DNA of 64,000 nucleotides from Micrasema longulum (GCA_022494885.1 JAGVSM010001370.1:434001-498000); one strand, 5' to 3'; positions 1 to 12,179 are shown, numbered from the stretch's first letter. Notes: generated by a model not told the origin, from the letters alone. Numbers and translations are program-made.

Positions 1-1390
1 CACGTTTCTTCCGAAGTGTTGTGCCATGTTTGGTAGTAACTGGCCTAATCAGAGAACACTGTATATTGATGTTTTTATGGAATATAATTATGTACGTAGG
101 CAATAAATTAACTGTCCTGATTTTTTAAGTTAATGGTGTATTTGTTATTTAGTATTCAATACACGTAGTTTATTTCTATTACGTTGTATTAACTGAATAA
201 AATTATTTTGTAATTATTAAGATTCGAAGGTAAATTCATTACGTCATTTTGAAAATACGTCTCGGAAGACATCTTTATCATCAATCACTCACACGTGGAA
301 TCTTCGAAAACAGCGAATTCTGTTCATTTATACATTTTGCGAAATGGCGTCATTAGGAGAATTTATCACCTTTTCTGCTAGATTCTGACGTACAGTCTAT
401 TTTTCGATTGTTCATAGAAAATACGAGTATTAAGCTTTTTTCTAGATGTCTGATTAATAATTTTAAATGACTAGATATTATAAGACTGTCTGCAATAGAC
501 AATATTTTATTTTCAAATTAAATAGTTAAGGCTGTAGTTTTGTAAAACGAATGCAAAATTAGGAAATCATGCAATTTTACTATTTTAAAACTAATGTTTT
601 TTTTTAATTGCGCAATACTTAAAAAATAAAAGAACATGAATTAGATAAAAACAATATGTTTTAAAGGTATTTCTGTTAAAAAATATACTTAAAAATTAGG
701 TATCTGGAATCTCAATAAAGACTAAAATTTATTACAATAATTTAAAGATAATAAGTTAAACATGAAAATGGCCCAAGGCAAATTTTAATTTTTTGATTTT
801 GAATAGAAATACAAGCATTTTAAATCACATACATTTTTATGGCATTTTCCTATATTTCTTCATTTTGAATGGAAAGATGTATTTTTTAAATACAGTAAAT
901 TAAAAACGTCTTACATTTATTGGAAAAAAACTGGAGTGGGGTGGTTAGAAATACAATTTGCCATATAATATTCTTAAATTGAAAAGGGTTTATGATTTCT
1001 TTCAATTTTCATGGCCGAAATTTGAAATGGTCTGAAAAGAACTTATACGAGTATTATACTTGTTGTTTCATTGGTACACAAAAGACTTAATTACAGAAGA
1101 AAATTACAGCACAGAAACCCCAAAAAAATTTAAGCGAAAATCCGGTGAACATAAACAAATAATGACATATATAAAGCAACAATAACCATTAAAATACCCT
1201 TTCCTTGAAAACGCTTGACGAGTCTTCAAAGATGTCATTGTTTCTCGTAGTGTCTTTGCGTAACTTGTTATTTGGTCTAAACAAGCGAGATTTATACGAG
1301 GGTTATCCCGTGTTGTATATATTTTGTATTAAAGGAAAAATGATCAAAACCGAATATATTTTGATGACGTAGTCGCAAGTTAGCGTGTAT
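1..1390. other. AT-rich stretch, no gene seen
   Basis: Low-complexity AT-rich sequence with A and T runs. I found no conserved reading frame, repeat shared with the rest of the window, or splice-flanked coding segment. Confidence 0.5.
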
Positions 1391-1394
1391 ATGC

Positions 1395-1721
1395 GTGCTT
1401 GATATTAGTCAGCAATATTTACTGAGAGCAGTGGTGGTCACTCACATTGACAGAGATATCCATCCATCAGTTGCCTATCATTATGAGACTCGGAGTTCCA
1501 GTAACGATCTGATTTCCCGGCAGGTGGTTAGAACTTCCTTAGCACAGAGACAATACTCCTACATAGGACAAAAGCTATATAATATAACGCCAGAGCCATG
1601 TAAATGTTGCAAGAACTACAAGCTAAAGAGGTTTCTGACTACTTTCCTTGTAAAAATTGGTCGCAGAGAGTCTGAGGGGTTAATGGTGGCTGTTAAATGG
1701 CTAACACATGTTTTAATTTAA
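1395..1721 (+). pseudogene. Non-LTR retrotransposon fragment, C-terminal end of reverse transcriptase ORF
   Basis: A short open frame contains YHYETRSSSNDL followed by VVRTSLAQRQYSYIGQKLYN. That is the HNY.TR ... AQ.SF.Y.G...WN/YN.LP pattern found at the extreme C-terminus of Jockey/CR1-like reverse transcriptase proteins. The catalytic RT and endonuclease domains are absent, so this is a 5'-truncated dead copy. The last 30 or so codons lose the pattern. The clade cannot be settled from this tail. Confidence 0.6.
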
Positions 1722-1984
1722 ATTGTACAAATATATTTTTAGTTTTTTACTGATTTAATTTCTTAAGATCCTCATGACTTTTTAATTTGTTTTAACTATG
1801 TATTTTTTTGATTACATCTTTTACTTTATTTTTAGTATGTTTTTTTTTCACTTTCTACTTGGTATTTAGCTATGTTTTTTGGGAGCGAAGTATGGAATTC
1901 GACAAATAATAATGAAAGTAGGTTAAATGCTGTCAAATTGCGATCCCTTTAGGCAAATGTGTGATAAAACGATAACTGGTAGGG

Positions 1985-2310
1985 GCACAAATGTCGAGAT
2001 CCGTGAACTGTGTAAGGCTAAGACATGCACTATCGACCGAATCAAGAAAGGGGTGCTGCGTTGGTTTGGACAGATAGAGCGAATGGACAGCGAAAGAACG
2101 ATATAAAGGATCTACGATGCGAAAGACATGGCACTATAGAGTCTATCAAATACTTGAAGATGGACATGCCAAGAGTAGGAATAATCAGCGTGCGTGCATG
2201 AGAAGATGTATGAATGTAATGGAAGCGAGGTCTGTATGCAAAGACAGAGTGATATTGCGTTCTATCCGCTCTGCCTACGCCTACGGGGAAACGATTGTTT
2301 TCAAGGTGCT
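1985..2310 (+). pseudogene. Non-LTR family P reverse transcriptase tail, frameshifted
   Basis: One frame gives TIDRIKKGVLRWFGQIERMD, the LRWFGHVERM motif of a common insect endonuclease/reverse transcriptase tail. After a frameshift the second half reads RACMRRCMNVMEARSVCKDR and then RSIRSAYAYG. Copies of the same protein occur at 5035-5145, 14360-14460 and 60105-60375 on the other strand. All lack the RT core and are decayed. Confidence 0.65.
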
Positions 2311-2329
2311 TATCAAATATTTTTTATAA

Positions 2330-3020
2330 CCATGTAAGGCCTTTTGCAATTATTTTTCCTTCACGAAAAAAAAATCTTTTCACAATTATGCCGATACAGA
2401 TTTTTGATTTGTTCGTTCAAATTATTTTCGTCATACACGCATGCATTAAAATCAATATTTCATATGAATTTATGTCACAGTATAAATTTCTTTATAAACT
2501 GGGATTAAATATCTTATAAATTTAATTTAACAGCCTGTTTTAGTCTAATGTTTGAACTTGTTTTATAACAAATACGTTATGTTTAAATTTGGATTTATTC
2601 GCTTTGAGTTAGTTCCACAGATCAAAGGATCTGACACCAAAACTGTAATATAATATGTAATTTATTAATCATGGTCTCTCTGAATCTCATTTAACTACTG
2701 TTGTGGTATTAATTTGAATTTATTTTATGAGTATATTTATAATCCAGGCGTATTCAACAGAATATACGCATGAGATAATTACCATGAATAAAATTGTAAG
2801 TAATATATTATTATGTATAATGGGTATCACTAAGAATTTGGTACTTACATTATTATGTAACATATAAAGCATTATTTTGAATCCCGCTCAAGTTACCAAG
2901 AGGGTTAACCCTTTTGCGTTTATTGTGCAATAATATTATGAGTACAAAACAATTACTTATAATCAATTTTTTGAGTAAGTCCAAAGTTTTGTGGACAAGA
3001 ATAAGATTTAACCCCCTTGG
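2330..3020. other. AT-rich stretch, nothing recognised
   Basis: No conserved frame or window-internal repeat was recognised here. The short frames present have AT-driven composition and no domain signature. Confidence 0.4.
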
Positions 3021-3023
3021 GAG

Positions 3024-3830
3024 TTATAAATATTTTATAACAAAAGAAATGACGAACATCTTATACATATGTGACCTTAACGAAGAATTGAAAGAATATA
3101 GATGTTCTAGGTCCTCATCCAGACTTCTGCATCGCGCCTCCAGCTGCATTCGCTCTAAGCTGAAAATGGGACAATGCATCAACAAATGACGGACATCTTT
3201 GGGTGTTTCATCATCACGTGGAAACCTTTTTTTAGAGAGCTTGAAGCGGTAAAGATAGTTAATAAAACATCCGTGGCCTGTAAGGATTTGAGTCAGTTTA
3301 TAGCCAAATTGCTGCGTTTTCTTGAAATCAAAAGCATGAAAGATTAATGGAAAAAATATTTTGGTTACCTGTCCAGAAGTTTCACTTGAATACCGGTTGT
3401 TCCAGAGCTTAAAAGTTCTGCCTCTTATTTTCTTTTTGGCCAAACTTAAAGGAAATCTGTCAAAACCAGGAGCTGTTTTCTTGAGAGTAGCTTTTCGAGC
3501 CTTCTCATCTGCTTTTTCGTTGTCTTGCATTCCGCAGCGGCCTCTTATCCATCCGATATACACATTCTATGATCTGAAATTTTGTTTTTGTATGTCTGTA
3601 TGAATGTCCATAATAAGAGGGTTGACTGAATTTTCATCAGCTATTGCTTGAACCCCTGATTTACAGTATGTCAAAACCGTTATTTGATTCCACCGGTTTG
3701 GTGGTTTTTTTAAAGCATAAACTAGAGCTTCTCTGATTGCAAATATTTCCGTCTTAAAAACAGAGCAGAAATCATCAAGAAGATATCGTAACAGTTATAA
3801 GTCATAAGGACTTATCACATCAGGTAATGT
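3024..3830 (-). pseudogene. Non-LTR retrotransposon RNase H domain and C-terminal region
   Basis: Read on the minus strand from about 3830: KTEIFAIREALVYALKK, then ITVLTYCKS, then AIADENSVNPLI, then after one stop VYIGWIRGRCGMQDNEKAD. This is an RNase H domain in the usual order. The active-site Glu (TEIFAI) and the late Asp (NEKADEKA) are present, but the second Asp, expected in T-D-S, is Tyr (TYCKS). A C-terminal section follows with ETSGQVTKIFF and LTQILTGHGCFINYLYRF, typical of I/R1/LOA-group elements, and a degenerate zinc-knuckle region. The in-frame stop and lost Asp mark a dead copy. Confidence 0.75.
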
Positions 3831-4079
3831 CATACATGGTAAAAATAGTAAAGGTGATTGTTGAAATAAATAAAAATAGGACACAAAATGCCGAAGGCTC
3901 TCAAAGTGGAACGGAAGGTCTGCTTATGCCTGTCAATAGTCCGGCTTCTCCTGTATGAGTTTCCAACACCAGATCCTCACACTATAGTAAAAAAATTAGA
4001 AGGAACATACCTTTTGCAATTAAGATAAGCCTTGTACATAATAAGCAAGGCAAAAAATATGCAACTTATCTATTTAAAA

Positions 4080-4320
4080 AAAAATAAAATATATAGATGT
4101 TCAAACATAGGCAGAATGGTGAATGTTGCACAGTATGTAAAATGGCCACTTTAACCAGCCAATGATAGATCGTAAGCCCTGTAAATTCCTACACTTCCAT
4201 TGACCCTTTCATAAGGTGTTTTTCATCTCTGTTGGAATATATTTATATTAATAACTCCCAATCGGGTTGAGTTCATTTCATGTCTACTATAATTTGGACA
4301 AACTCGAAATATTGTTAAAA
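4080..4320 (+). repeat. Family A repeat, + orientation
   Basis: Contains the family core (gatgttcaaacataggcaga ... ccagccaatga) followed by the end module with the ctctgttg and cccaatcgggttgagttc motifs. The same core recurs more than a dozen times in the window in both orientations. Confidence 0.7.
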
Positions 4321-4339
4321 AAACCAGCTTCTCTAAGAA

Positions 4340-4740
4340 TAAGTATAAAAATTAAAAATTATTTTTAGGCGTTGGTATGTAGTTGGAATATTTCGGTTAG
4401 AAACTCACCTGCATCAATATAGGTTTGAGCTCTTTAACTTCACAAAGATCAACAGATGGAAAAACTGAGGTAATATGGATATTTAAACATAGGCAAAATG
4501 AGTAATATTAAAGTGGACTATGTTTGAACATCCACATTTTCTCAACTCTTCCGCTTGTTGACTTTTGTGAAGTAAATGAGCTTTTACCTTTGTCATGTGG
4601 GTGAGGTTCATCCGGCTGAACCCTTCTCAAAAATGTTTTCCTTCTCTGTTGCAACAAATTGAAATCTAAACTACTCCCTATAGAGGAAATCCAGCCTGTC
4701 TCCATCCATTTGGACATACTCAAAATATTGTTGAAGACTG
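4340..4740. repeat. Family A head-to-head pair forming a palindrome
   Basis: The left half (4340-4513) runs ggcgtt...gtatg, ctttaacttcacaaag, gatcaacagatgg, aaacatagg. The right half (4514-4740) is its inverse: ctatgtttgaacatcc, ctcttccgcttgttgac, ttttgtgaag. The turn is near 4513. The flank carries the end module with aaatccagcctgtct. Confidence 0.65.
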
Positions 4741-4839
4741 ACTCAAACTAACCATCGTAAGCCCTTCTCAAAATTGTCATAAATCTCTTCTAAATTTATA
4801 TAAATCGTGATATTACTCCCACGGGGGAATAATCAAGTA

Positions 4840-5250
4840 CATGTTTAAAAAGTTTTGACATACTTAAAATATGAAGATCCGTTTCTTTTTATTCAAACCC
4901 AATACGGTTTTTCCTTTTAGTTTCCATGGGTTTAACCAACAATATTTTGAATTTGACCTTTTTTTGTAGACAAGAACTGGATAACACCACTTAGGGGTTG
5001 GTAAGATTAATACAAGAATAAATCGTCCCGCCATTTTCCCGTAAGAGTAGGCAGAGTGGTAAAACGCCATGTCACTCTATCTTTGCATACACATTTCGCT
5101 TCCTATACATTCATACATCTTCTCATGCACGCGCGCTAACTTTTGACATGGCCAAAATATGTGTCCTATACAGGATTAAGATGTATTTCTTATTAAAATT
5201 AACAAATTACAACAGGGACCAAGACCATTTAAGTAAAGGGAATATGAAAG
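4840..5250. repeat. Family A end modules, broken
   Basis: Pieces of the family A terminal module occur at 4965-5020 (tgtagacaagaactgg) and 5195-5250 (aacaaattacaacaggga). Between them lies the family P RT fragment, so this is a composite of old insertions. Confidence 0.45.
5035..5145 (-). pseudogene. Non-LTR family P reverse transcriptase tail
   Basis: The minus strand reads RACMRRCMNV, stop, EAKCVCKDRVTWRF, then a frameshifted AYSYGK. This is the same tail as at 1985-2310 and 60105-60375. Only the last 40 or so codons survive. Confidence 0.6.
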
Positions 5251-5358
5251 TCTTTTTGTGGTAGGGGTCAGTGCTGTGCAAGCTCCTGACGTCATTGCGA
5301 CCTGTGAAGATTTATTATGACGGGTCCCCGTGAATAGTTCTCGCCCTCTAAGCCCAGG

Positions 5359-5982
5359 TCAATAAAGAGCCAGGTTACTGTGTGGAAAGCGAAAGTGCAC
5401 ATCCAAGAACTGATCCGTAAAGTATCTGGCTATTAGGTAGGGGGTCAGGTTTAACCGGTGGTACCCCGAGGATGAGGCTGGGAATTGTATAAATGATTCC
5501 TCATCTGCACTGCAGAACCTATATCTAAAAGTTTCGTAAAGGTTTATTTTAGCAAGGTGTTCGTTCAATCTGCAGTGCTCTGTGGGAGCTCTAGTGATAA
5601 CCGTCACTCGATTTTAGCTGAGCTTTATTAGGTCAAAAGCAAAACTTTGCGAGTACCATTTAATCAGTTCCGACGCATGGTGCTGACCAGGTACTTTTTG
5701 CCAGAGCATGACACTCTGCTTCATGGTCCATGACCTAAGCTTAAAACAAAGAGCATATTAAGGCAACCCAAAGTAAGGTTCAGGGCCTATTGGGGCTGTC
5801 TTTGCTCCTAGCCTTGCCAATTCATCAGCTGCCTCTTTACCTGCCTCATTACAAGGCTTATGACCTGTCGTTATTAATCTTGATGACTCCCTAGAGGGTG
5901 AAATCCAGTATTTTATATATATATAGTTGGATAATTTATAAAGCGCCATTTTTGTGAAAATCACCTCAAGGGCGCTGTACAA
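5359..5982 (-). pseudogene. Non-LTR retrotransposon RNase H to C-terminal region
   Basis: On the minus strand TGHKPCNEAGKEAADELARL (the end of an RNase H fold, with the GNE.AD.LAR signature altered) is followed by GPEPYFGLP. After an interruption comes SELIKWYSQSFAFDLIKLS, a stop, then VTVITRAPTEHCRLNEHLAK and a degenerate CRFC-type knuckle (YRFCSADEES). This order is that of I-type non-LTR elements. It differs from the RNase H copy at 3024-3830. Several stops make it a dead fragment. Confidence 0.7.
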
Positions 5983-5999
5983 TTAATAAATATCCCAGT

Positions 6000-6430
6000 A
6001 CGTCTTGCAGCTACAGAGCGCATGGACGGTTGGGATTCTAGTTCCTCGTTTTCAATTAAGATCAATCAAAAATTATAATAGATAGGAGCTAGATTACAGG
6101 ACGTCTTGCAGCTACAGAGCGCATAGACAGTTAGAAATTTAGCCCCCATTTACACATTTTAAAAATTGACAAATAAATTTAGTGTATTACAAAATAATAA
6201 TAATATGAATAGTAAAAAGGAGTAAGATTACAACACGCCTTGCTGCTACTAGGCGCATAGACGATTGGAATTCTAGACCCCGTTTACAAAATTAAGGTAT
6301 TTTAAAGTTGATATATTAAAGCTAGATAACCAATTATCGTGCAGCTACAAAGCGCATGGATGAGAGGAATTCCAGCAAAGTTAAAAAATCAATAAATTTA
6401 TAAAAAATAGAGTATAGTAGTAAATTGGTC
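6000..6430. repeat. Degenerate tandem repeat, about 3.5 units of 100-135 bp
   Basis: Units start at 6000, 6101, 6235 and 6335 with variants of acgtcttgcagctacagagc followed by gcatggac and a gg(a/g)attctag element. The unit ends diverge and differ in length. It lies directly upstream, in the minus-strand sense, of the RNase H fragment ending at 5982 and could be a leftover of that element, but this cannot be shown. Confidence 0.7.
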
Positions 6431-6434
6431 AAGT

Positions 6435-8075
6435 GTTCATACCAGGAAGTAAGCAATAAAAAACTAAATAAATCAAACACTGTTTCAACTCCATGGTTAA
6501 CAAAGGGAGATAGATGTCCGAAGAGAAGCTTTTGTAGACAGTAGGTAGATATTGTCGCCATGTGGCCCGCTGGCTAGTAGATAGTTTCTGGAAACGCACG
6601 TGTGTAGTACTATTATGCCTTTTGTTCCAATGACTTGGTGTCCATTTTGGTCCGTATTATTTCGTTTTATGAGACGCAACATTCCTGTTCAAATTCACTT
6701 CTTTACATGAATATTACACAAACGCGTGTATAAGCGGTTTGATTTATAATTTTGTATATTATTAGAAGGCAGATATTTGAAATATTATGTATTTATCAAT
6801 AAATGTCAGTTCACTTTTAGTAGCACTGTTGTAATTTTTTAATTATGGGTGTAGTGTTCTAAATAGCAATATTTAGGTACTTTCGCGTCAAAAACTGATG
6901 CATTCTCAAATGGTTTTAAAGGATTCATATAAAATTTTATGATTTTAAGGTTACAGACGCACTATTTTTGTAAGTTTCCATTGTTCACTATTTCGTTATT
7001 CCATTGTTCACTATACATATTTTGTTAAGAATAAAGTATAAAACAATGCTATTAAATAAATAGTCTTCTTTTTTCCACTGTTTGTTGAAACATGACTACA
7101 CTACTACACACTTTTGATTTATAAACATTAACTCATTGTTTTCTAACATATAACAACTTATTTTCAGATTTATTATAAGATTATAAGCTACGGTTGGGGA
7201 GGAACTATATTTCACGCCCAGCCCGTACGGTGGCTGAGCGCAAAATTTTGTCTACAAACATTTGAACAAACTCAAAATATTGTATCTTTTATGTAAAATT
7301 TTGTCTCATCTTATAAAAAAAAGTATTTAAAATTTGTTATTTCAAAAAAAAATTTGGTTATTTTTTTCTACCACGTTGATTTCAAGTATTAGACCATAAA
7401 ATATTTATATGTTGAATTTTCTCGTATAAAATTATTTACGATATGGAAGTTGCAGTAGTAATGTGAAGTAACTTTGAGTTTAATGGTTATATAGAAGTTA
7501 GTTTATAGGGCTTCTGGAATATTTAATCTTGTGGATTGGTGAGAACAAGATTGGCATGCTTAACTTCATCTCTCTCAGCAACCCGAAGTAAATACACTTT
7601 TCAATTAAATATTTATATTTGTAGCGAAATTTATTTTATCATTTAATCTTAATCTACGTTTTTTTAAGTTTGTACTAATTATTGTAGACATAGACAGGAT
7701 TTAACCCCCACAGGAGTAATTAAAATTAATCAGTCCTGATAAATTAAATCAAATCAGTCGTTCAGAGGAGACGATGATTGCAGTAAAATAATAAAGTCTA
7801 ATTTAGTATTCTTTTTGTGAATCTTAATATTATTGCAGATTAAAAATATTATTCTGATGTGATTTAACTGATTACAACTTATTTAATGATTGAATCGACG
7901 TTTACTACCTAAAAACATTGTCGTAAGCGTTTATACTATTAAAAAAACACAACTTTACTTTTCGGAGAGCGTCCTCCCATTGGCGGGTGATACAAAACTT
8001 ATATTTTAATTACTGAATACTATTTAGTTTTGGAATTGGTACTAATAAAGGAAACTCTGGTTAATGTTTGCCTGA
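6435..8075. other. AT-rich stretch with traces of family A
   Basis: No gene seen. Short family A end modules occur near 7240-7290 (tgtctacaaacatttg, caaactcaaaatattgt) and 7680-7730 (tgtagacatagacaggattt). The rest is featureless. Confidence 0.4.
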
Positions 8076-8079
8076 GCCG

Positions 8080-8270
8080 CATTTTCCGATTCCTTGCACA
8101 AGTTGCTCGCAGCGATAAGAATAGTCTGTAGCGACTGGTTGTGGTTGGTGGCGTTGAGGAAAAAGAGGAAGAGGTAGATCTCCTACACGGTGGACCGATC
8201 AGGTCAGGACAAAGGCAGGCACATCAGTGGTTAGAGCGCTACGTGAAAATATCGTTGATTAAACTAACTG
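8080..8270 (+). pseudogene. Non-LTR reverse transcriptase tail fragment
   Basis: One frame reads RSDKNSLQRLVVVG; another reads RSPTRWTDQVRTKAGTSVVR followed by ALRENIVD. The GRSPTRWTDQ(I/V)R pattern is the C-terminal end of a common insect endonuclease/RT. A frameshift lies between the two segments. This fragment is distinct from family P. Confidence 0.6.
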
Positions 8271-8564
8271 ATCCATGAAGGTAAAAATTAAACATATTTT
8301 TATGCGTTGCCTAGTATTTATTCAGTCAAATAAATCTCACACGTATCAATAATGGTTTCAGATCTTTAACTTCACAAAAAACAAGACTTGAATTAAATAA
8401 ATATGGATGTTTTAAAAAAAACTATGTTTTGATGCAAAAATAATTTTAAAATAAATAGTTATATATAATAGCAAACTACCTAGTTATGGAAGAAAGAAAT
8501 TTCCGTTTTCAAAATAATAAAGAAAAAATATATTTATTTTTACATTGTAAACAATAATTGTTAC

Positions 8565-8740
8565 ATCATAATCATCATCATTCCCTTTCCGCACCTAATG
8601 GTGGATATGGCACTGCATTGGTACACCAATCGCAACGTATCTTGATCATTTTTGTTACATGAAGGGAAGACGACCTGTCTTACACTTCAGATACCAGGTT
8701 CAGGCTCAGGATCAATGAAATATTCTTGTATGAAAACACC
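8565..8740 (-). mobile_element. SINE1 copy, body only
   Basis: Minus-strand copy of the SINE1 body: catcattccctttccgcacc, accaatcgcaacgtatcttg, gttacatgaagg, cttcagataccaggttcagg. The tRNA-like head is missing (truncated near 8740). Compare the full copies at 12180-12427 and 58178-58424. Confidence 0.75.
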
Positions 8741-9254
8741 CTTTTAAATAAATTATTATTGTTTCACCACTAAATTATTATGTGTACACTGGGCAATCGA
8801 ACACGGATATAAACATATTTTTCTAGAACGTTAACTATGCTGTCTGTTAAAAGTAAATCTATTTTACTCATTGATTCCTCATTGTAATCAATAAAACAAT
8901 GTTAGATGTAGTAGGTGTCTTTAATGTTGATTTATATAAACTGTAAAAGAATGACCGGTAGAGGAGTAGCAATGGCTCCAATTTTTCTAATCGGACTTGA
9001 TTCTCTCGGTCTACTAACAAGCTAATGAACTAACATACCCTATCACGTTCAAAATTTCCAAAACTAGATTGACGGTGACACAAATCTACAGAATATTCTG
9101 AGGAGCACTGGCCGAGATAGGGGTATTGAAAACAGTAAATTTTCATTCTTTTTACCAACCGCGAATCTTTTAAAAACTAAAAAAATATTTTTTTTGAAGT
9201 ATTAATCATTCATTAAAGCTTAAAATTTGTTTTTTCAATAAGCTGATCTGCAGC

Positions 9255-9398
9255 TTTATTCTGTTACTGATTCATTTCGTAAATTCATTTGTATCGTATA
9301 AGAGGGAACGCGAGAGAAAAACGATTTTGATTGCGTTAGAGTGAGATGGATATATGACGAACGAACGAACAAACGAAACGAAATTGTAACAGAATAAA
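9255..9398. mobile_element. Small palindromic MITE, copy 1
   Basis: A 144-bp element with inverted ends: tttattctgttac... at the left and ...gtaacagaataaa at the right, with cattcgtttcgt-like subterminal matches. A second diverged copy is at 12895-13036. There is no coding capacity; the transposase source is unknown. Confidence 0.65.
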
Positions 9399-9817
9399 CC
9401 TAGTCCACAAGACCTCTAGGACGAGTTAGGGTAAGCGGACGGGGCGGCTTTCAAAATGGATATAATTCCTAATTTGAATAAAACGAAATCTAGTTTAAAA
9501 CACTCTGTTTGACCTATGTTTTATTATATCAAAAAGGTGACGTCAGTTTATGATACATCGAGTTAATAGCGAGGAGAAATTAATTTCAAAAATGTTTTAA
9601 TACGAAGTCATACCCCATTAAGTGAACGTTTAACGAGTCACGTAAACACTGCCGAGACGTGCCAACTCTATATACTTTATAAGGCATGAAACGTAATATA
9701 AAAATATAAACATAATATTATGACCTATATAAAAATATGAATACGTTTTTCTAAGGCGTGAGTCACCTCGCAGCACGCAATGAATATCACAATAAAAAAT
9801 AAACAGAATTTAACCAT

Positions 9818-10510
9818 ATCTTTATATGTATAATTCTTTTGTACGTGTGATGTCACTAAACTCCTCCTAAGCGGCTTAGCCGATTTACGTGCGGTTTTCA
9901 GCAAAATGTAGATATTTGCGCTGCGCGCGTTCGTAGATATTAAATTTTTTAATCGAATCAGTGAAAAAAAAAGTTAGAAACAAAAATATTTTTTTCATCG
10001 ACCTACCAGACTTGCATAAGACGAGAATGCATGTACAAAAATAATGAAAGGATATTGTTTTATTGCGCTTAAAAAAGTTCTTTAAGGTTCCTAATAAGAT
10101 TTTTTTTCCTTTTTATTTCTTCCAATTTATTTATTTTTACTGGATTTTTGGTAATACTAAAATATTATTAACTGACATTCAATACATTTTTAAAAATTCT
10201 TTAAATTTTTTAAATTCATGAATAAAATGCACCCCTGTTGGTGAGAAGAGCTGAGTTTGAGATTAGCAAAAAGAATTCTAGAATTAGAAAAATAATTATT
10301 TTATGTTTTGGAATTCAACCATAAATAAGTACCTAGGTACCTACTTAAATTCAATATTTAAATATTTGTGATATTAAGTTTTAGAATTCAATCATTAACA
10401 AGTACCTAGGTACGTACTTATTAATAAAAAGTCTTATTCCAAGGTAATAGCAGGCAAGCCAACGTTTGGGCAGGACAACGTCTATCGGGTCCGCTAGTTA
10501 TATTATATTA
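9818..10510 (+). mobile_element. Helitron-like non-autonomous repeat, copy 1
   Basis: Starts near tataattcttttgtacgtgt, gatgtcactaaactcctcct, and ends with gcaggacaacgtctatcggg, tccgctagt, both ends lying in TA-rich flanks. The copy at 31385-32020 shares the start and interior; a short copy at 32400-32605 keeps both ends. No coding region. Inside are two near-identical 20-bp palindromes (10327-10346 and 10400-10419). The paired conserved ends without terminal inverted repeats suggest a rolling-circle element, but no hairpin proof was made. Confidence 0.5.
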
Positions 10511-11510
10511 GAGCCAGTTGCACCACAAAATTGTTTAAAGACGTTTAACGTAAATAATTTATGCGTTTTCGTAAAAAAAATAAAATCTGTTTTTTTTTAT
10601 CGAAAGGTAGAAATTGTTGTTTCGTATTGTCGAGTGGTCTGATGTGTTGGGGGCTCTTCTGTTGTTTTTACTTACCATTTATTGTGTTTGCTTTGTTTGT
10701 TGAACGTGATCGAGGCGCCTCGACACAACACACGAGAGTGTATAATATAATATAATGACGAACAATATAATGACGAAGTAAAGTAATTATTTTTATCTGT
10801 TAATAAACTATTAAACTAAGACTTAAATTTTTATGTATCGTATTATTAGAGCTATGATTTTTTTAAGTTTTGTATTTCTTCAATTACTGTTTGTCTCAAT
10901 TTCTTTTCTGCTTTTTCTCGGTCAGTTCTGCCGATTGGTCCATCGTCTTACCGTAAACCGGAAATCTTTCATAACTCTCTTATCATTGGTTGATTCATAT
11001 GAATTAGCGACTTCATTCAAAGTTGTTCGTGTTTAAAAAAAAAAAAAAAATAATTTCGTACATTTTCAAGAAAATTTGCTGTTGAATTTCATGCTCTAGT
11101 TTTCACCACGCGTAAGAAATCATTTTTTGTATCCAATTTCTCGTAGGGCTAAAGTTTCTCATTCTACTCATGCAATATACATTTAAGCGATGGGCACCAG
11201 ATGGTTCCAAAACTCACCACTCCAAAACGCACGAGAACAGTGTAATCCTACCTTCAAGAAGACGTTTCTAGAAATATATTGTTGCGGTGTGTTGTGACGC
11301 ACCATAATCCCCCTCTAGCACTCTGACTCAGATAAAAAATCGTTGGATCGGGACTCCGTCGTAGCGCGCTACGACACACTACGCTAGAGCAATGTAATTC
11401 TGACCATATAACATACACAGCAGCAATATGCGCTAGATAGCTCCCCAACTCACCACTCCTTAACAGAAAGCAAACTAAATTAAAAACTGTGAACATTGTC
11501 ATAACCTAAT
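10511..11510. other. Unassigned stretch with an internal duplicated motif
   Basis: Nothing coding is recognised. A motif ending ctcaccactcc occurs twice (about 11182-11225 and 11428-11462), each preceded by a gcaatat...gatgg/gatag context, around a moderately GC-rich segment (11300-11400). It may be a small unknown repeat. Confidence 0.35.
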
Positions 11511-11514
11511 TAAT

Positions 11515-11625
11515 GGTGCAGAGAGCAATGCATTAAAACATTCATTACTGCGTATCTCGATAACTTTGTCGCATGAAGGCAAGGTGATTGATCTTACGCT
11601 CGAGATGGCAATCCAGAGACCAATG
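11515..11625 (-). mobile_element. SINE1 fragment, degraded
   Basis: Recognisable pieces of the SINE1 body in inverse orientation: tgcgtatctcgataac, catgaaggcaaggtgat, cttacgct, atccagagac. Head and end are lost. Confidence 0.5.
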
Positions 11626-12179
11626 AACTTAAGACCAATGCAATTATAAGGCAAAAAGGTGTAATAAGTTGAAAACTATTCAACTTTTAATTTATTAAAC
11701 ATAAAAATTGACAAACGATCTAAATCCATGATGTTTTCTTGTGCCCATTAAATTTAATTGCTGCAAAGACAACGTTTGTGTTTTATTTTGAACTTTTTCA
11801 AAAAATTACTTTTCAGAAGTACTAATTAATTTAAGAACAATTTAAATAAATTATTTTTTCCATTTAAATATGAGTCCTGATCAAAGTTCAATCGGTTACA
11901 GTTTTCCAGAAATTTAAAAGCCTTCGCTCTCCTAACGACTAACTCTGTAGAACTTAAATAAAACTTTAAAATAAAGACTTTGAGGCTTTTCAGTTCATCT
12001 TTAAAACAACCAAAGTTTGCATGAAAATAAATAGCTGCTTAAATAATCTTGAATAATAATAATTTTCTTTGTTAGATACCTAGCCTATGTAATTAAAACT
12101 GAATGAATAAATTAATTCGAGAACATTCATAAAATAACTTTGATTGAACTTTTTACGTAAGATTTAACATTTCGTTAAA

